From: Desulfurobacterium sp.
GTDB taxonomy: Bacteria > Aquificota > Aquificia > Desulfurobacteriales > Desulfurobacteriaceae
Assembly (NCBI GenBank): GCA_003978805.1
Contig: QNYI01000043.1
Span: forward strand, 1-6,157
Direction of reading: 5' to 3'
Length of the DNA stretch: 6,157 bases
Part shown: piece by piece, positions 4,669-6,157 of the stretch
Layout of the letters: each line of letters begins with the position of its first letter
Position numbering within the stretch: the first letter of the stretch is position 1
Translations under genes and position numbers: made by a program
The notes under the pieces: model-generated
Told to the model about the DNA's origin: nothing
What the model saw: only the letters and a program-made list of their open reading frames with translations
Databases searched by the model: none

Positions 4669-6157
4669 TTGAGGAAGGAAAAGCTGTACATATTTGACAC
4701 GACTTTAAGGGACGGTGAGCAGACGCCGGGAGTTAACCTGACGGTTGAGGAAAAGGTTCAGATAGCTAAGCAGTTAGAGAGGCTTGGAGTTGACGTAATA
4801 GAAGCCGGTTTTGCCGTTAGCTCTCCGGCAGACTTTGAAGCCATAAAGAGAATAGCGAAGGAGGTTAGGAACTCTACCGTTTGTTCTCTTGCAAGAGCTG
4901 TAGAGCTTGACATTAGAACGGCTTGGGATGCCCTAAAGGAGGGACATAAAGTAAGGATTCACACTTTTATTGCAACTTCTGACATTCACCTTAAGTATAA
5001 GCTCCGTATGTCAAGGGATGAGGCTTTAAGGAGGGCTGTTGAGGCGGTTAAGCTCATTCAGGACGTAAGTGAGGGAAAGGCAGAGGTAGAGTTTTCTGCA
5101 GAGGATGCTGGAAGGACTGATCTTAAGTACCTCTTTGAAGTTCTGGAAGCAGTGATTGAAGCCGGCGCAAAGGTTGTAAACATTCCCGATACTGTTGGCT
5201 ATGCAGTTCCGGATGAGTGGCACGAGAGGATACTGGCTATTAAAGAGAATGTTCCAAACATAGATAAGGCAATAATCAGCGTTCACTGCCACAACGACCT
5301 TGGACTTGCGACTGCTAACTCTTTAATGGCCGTTAAGGCAGGAGCTCGCCAAGTGGAATGTACCATTAACGGCATAGGCGAGAGGGCCGGAAACGCTGCA
5401 ATGGAAGAGATAGTAATGGCCATAAAGGTTCGTTCCGACCAGTTCCCTGTCTATACCGAGATAGATACGACTCAGATATACAAGACTTCACAACTCGTTA
5501 GCAGGCTTACGGGCGTAATGATTTCAAGGACAAAGCCGATAGTTGGAGATAACGCCTTTGCCCACGAGTCCGGTATCCACCAGCACGGCGTCCTTGCCTG
5601 CCGTGAGACCTACGAGATAATGAAGCCTGAGGATATAGGCCTTAAGGAGTCAAAAATAGTTCTCGGAAAGCACTCAGGTAGACATGCCTTCAAGAAGAAG
5701 CTGGAAGAGATGGGGGTGGAGCTCTCCCAAGAGCAGTTTGAAGAGGCCTTTAAAAAGTTTAAAGAGCTTGCCTCCCGAAAAAAAGAAATTTACGACGTTG
5801 ATATAGAGCTCCTCATAGAAAACCTTGAAGGGGCAAAAGAGAGACTCTACGAGCTCCTCCACAACCAAGCAGTTAGCGGAGAGGGAATAATACCCTCTGC
5901 TACCGTTAAGGTGAAAACTCCGGAAGGAGAAAAACTTGGCCTTGCAATAGGTAACGGTCCTGTTGATGCAACTTATAAGGCCATAAAGAACGCCCTTGGA
6001 ATAGGAGAGGAGGTTAAGCTTAAGGACTTTAAGATAAGAGCTCTCACTGCCGGAACTGATGCCCTTGCAGAGGTCTACCTGACCATTGAAGCTGATGGCA
6101 TAAGGGTAAGCGGTAGAGGAGTAGACTCAGACATCGTTAAAGCCTCTGCCCTTGCAT
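4669..6157 (+). CDS. leuA: 2-isopropylmalate synthase (3' end outside window)
   Basis: LeuA condenses acetyl-CoA with 2-oxoisovalerate to give 2-isopropylmalate, the first committed step of leucine synthesis. The frame starts at a TTG with a well-placed GGAGG and runs 496 codons to the window edge; the long LeuA form is ~510-520 residues, so little is missing. Visible landmarks: [13 protein letters not shown] (9-21) with metal ligand Asp10 and catalytic Arg; IEAGF (44-48); the [15 protein letters not shown] segment (98-112); VHCHNDLG (205-212) with metal ligands His206 and His208; [10 protein letters not shown] (235-244) with Asn242; and HESGIHQHG (299-307). Residues ~390-496 are the C-terminal allosteric domain where leucine binds for feedback inhibition. 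The [10 protein letters not shown] segment and this layout favour LeuA over homocitrate or citramalate synthase, though citramalate synthases of the same superfamily are the nearest alternative. Confidence 0.95.
   Translation, partial: MRKEKLYIFDTTLRDGEQTPGVNLTVEEKVQIAKQLERLGVDVIEAGFAVSSPADFEAIKRIAKEVRNSTVCSLARAVELDIRTAWDALKEGHKVRIHTFIATSDIHLKYKLRMSRDEALRRAVEAVKLIQDVSEGKAEVEFSAEDAGRTDLKYLFEVLEAVIEAGAKVVNIPDTVGYAVPDEWHERILAIKENVPNIDKAIISVHCHNDLGLATANSLMAVKAGARQVECTINGIGERAGNAAMEEIVMAIKVRSDQFPVYTEIDTTQIYKTSQLVSRLTGVMISRTKPIVGDNAFAHESGIHQHGVLACRETYEIMKPEDIGLKESKIVLGKHSGRHAFKKKLEEMGVELSQEQFEEAFKKFKELASRKKEIYDVDIELLIENLEGAKERLYELLHNQAVSGEGIIPSATVKVKTPEGEKLGLAIGNGPVDATYKAIKNALGIGEEVKLKDFKIRALTAGTDALAEVYLTIEADGIRVSGRGVDSDIVKASALA

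Noticed and set aside
5026..5292. An 88-codon minus-strand ORF opposite leuA
   Set aside because: It lies wholly within conserved LeuA catalytic sequence on the other strand and has no recognisable domain.
1..6157. CRISPR arrays, tRNA or rRNA genes, complete insertion sequences
   Set aside because: No regularly spaced repeats, cloverleaf-like sequence or transposase frame was found on either strand.

Overview
The window looks like a chromosomal housekeeping region of a thermophilic, chemolithotroph-type bacterium. The best guess is Aquificota, perhaps near Desulfurobacteriaceae. This is inferred from proteins rich in Glu, Lys, Ile and Val, the strong GGAGG ribosome binding sites, the AT-moderate codon use (many aag, gag, ata, agg) and the general look of the PNPase, S15, rhomboid and LeuA sequences. 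No database search was possible, so the taxon is an inference. All supported genes lie on the + strand.

Layout. Positions 1-210 are the 3' end of a gene for a small two-helix membrane protein. A 32-codon GTG-start ORF for a single-helix peptide (195-293) overlaps it. A sigma-70-like promoter (280-309) then leads into rpsO (ribosomal protein S15, 381-650). A GC-rich hairpin sits directly after the rpsO stop, followed by an almost pure pyrimidine tract. Next come pnp (polynucleotide phosphorylase, 755-2893), a dUTPase-domain gene (2886-3728) that overlaps pnp by 8 bases, and a rhomboid protease gene (3738-4406) 9 bases further on. These three look like one transcription unit. A 262-base gap follows. 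It holds a 54- to 60-codon remnant resembling the C-terminal RAMA/DUF4357-type domain of DNA methyltransferases, then an AT-rich probable promoter region with an inverted repeat. Last is leuA (2-isopropylmalate synthase) from a TTG start at 4669. It runs off the window edge after 496 codons, probably lacking only the final 15-25 residues.

How the genes relate. rpsO-pnp is a classic pair: an autoregulated ribosomal protein and the phosphorolytic exoribonuclease that recycles RNA to nucleoside diphosphates. The downstream dUTPase keeps dUTP out of DNA and supplies dUMP, so pnp and dut both concern nucleotide pools. The rhomboid and leuA are unrelated housekeeping functions.

The most unusual item is the dUTPase gene. 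All five trimeric-dUTPase motifs are packed into the last ~120 residues. The ~155-residue N-terminal extension carries two degenerate LAGLIDADG-like helices (ACGWVYAKG and IRGVFEAWG), each followed by a beta-alpha-beta-like pattern. This recalls the catalytically dead LAGLIDADG domain of WhiA. It may be a DNA/RNA-binding domain fused to a dUTPase, an architecture worth checking. Second in interest are the RAMA-like fragment before leuA and the possible RNA switch between rpsO and pnp.
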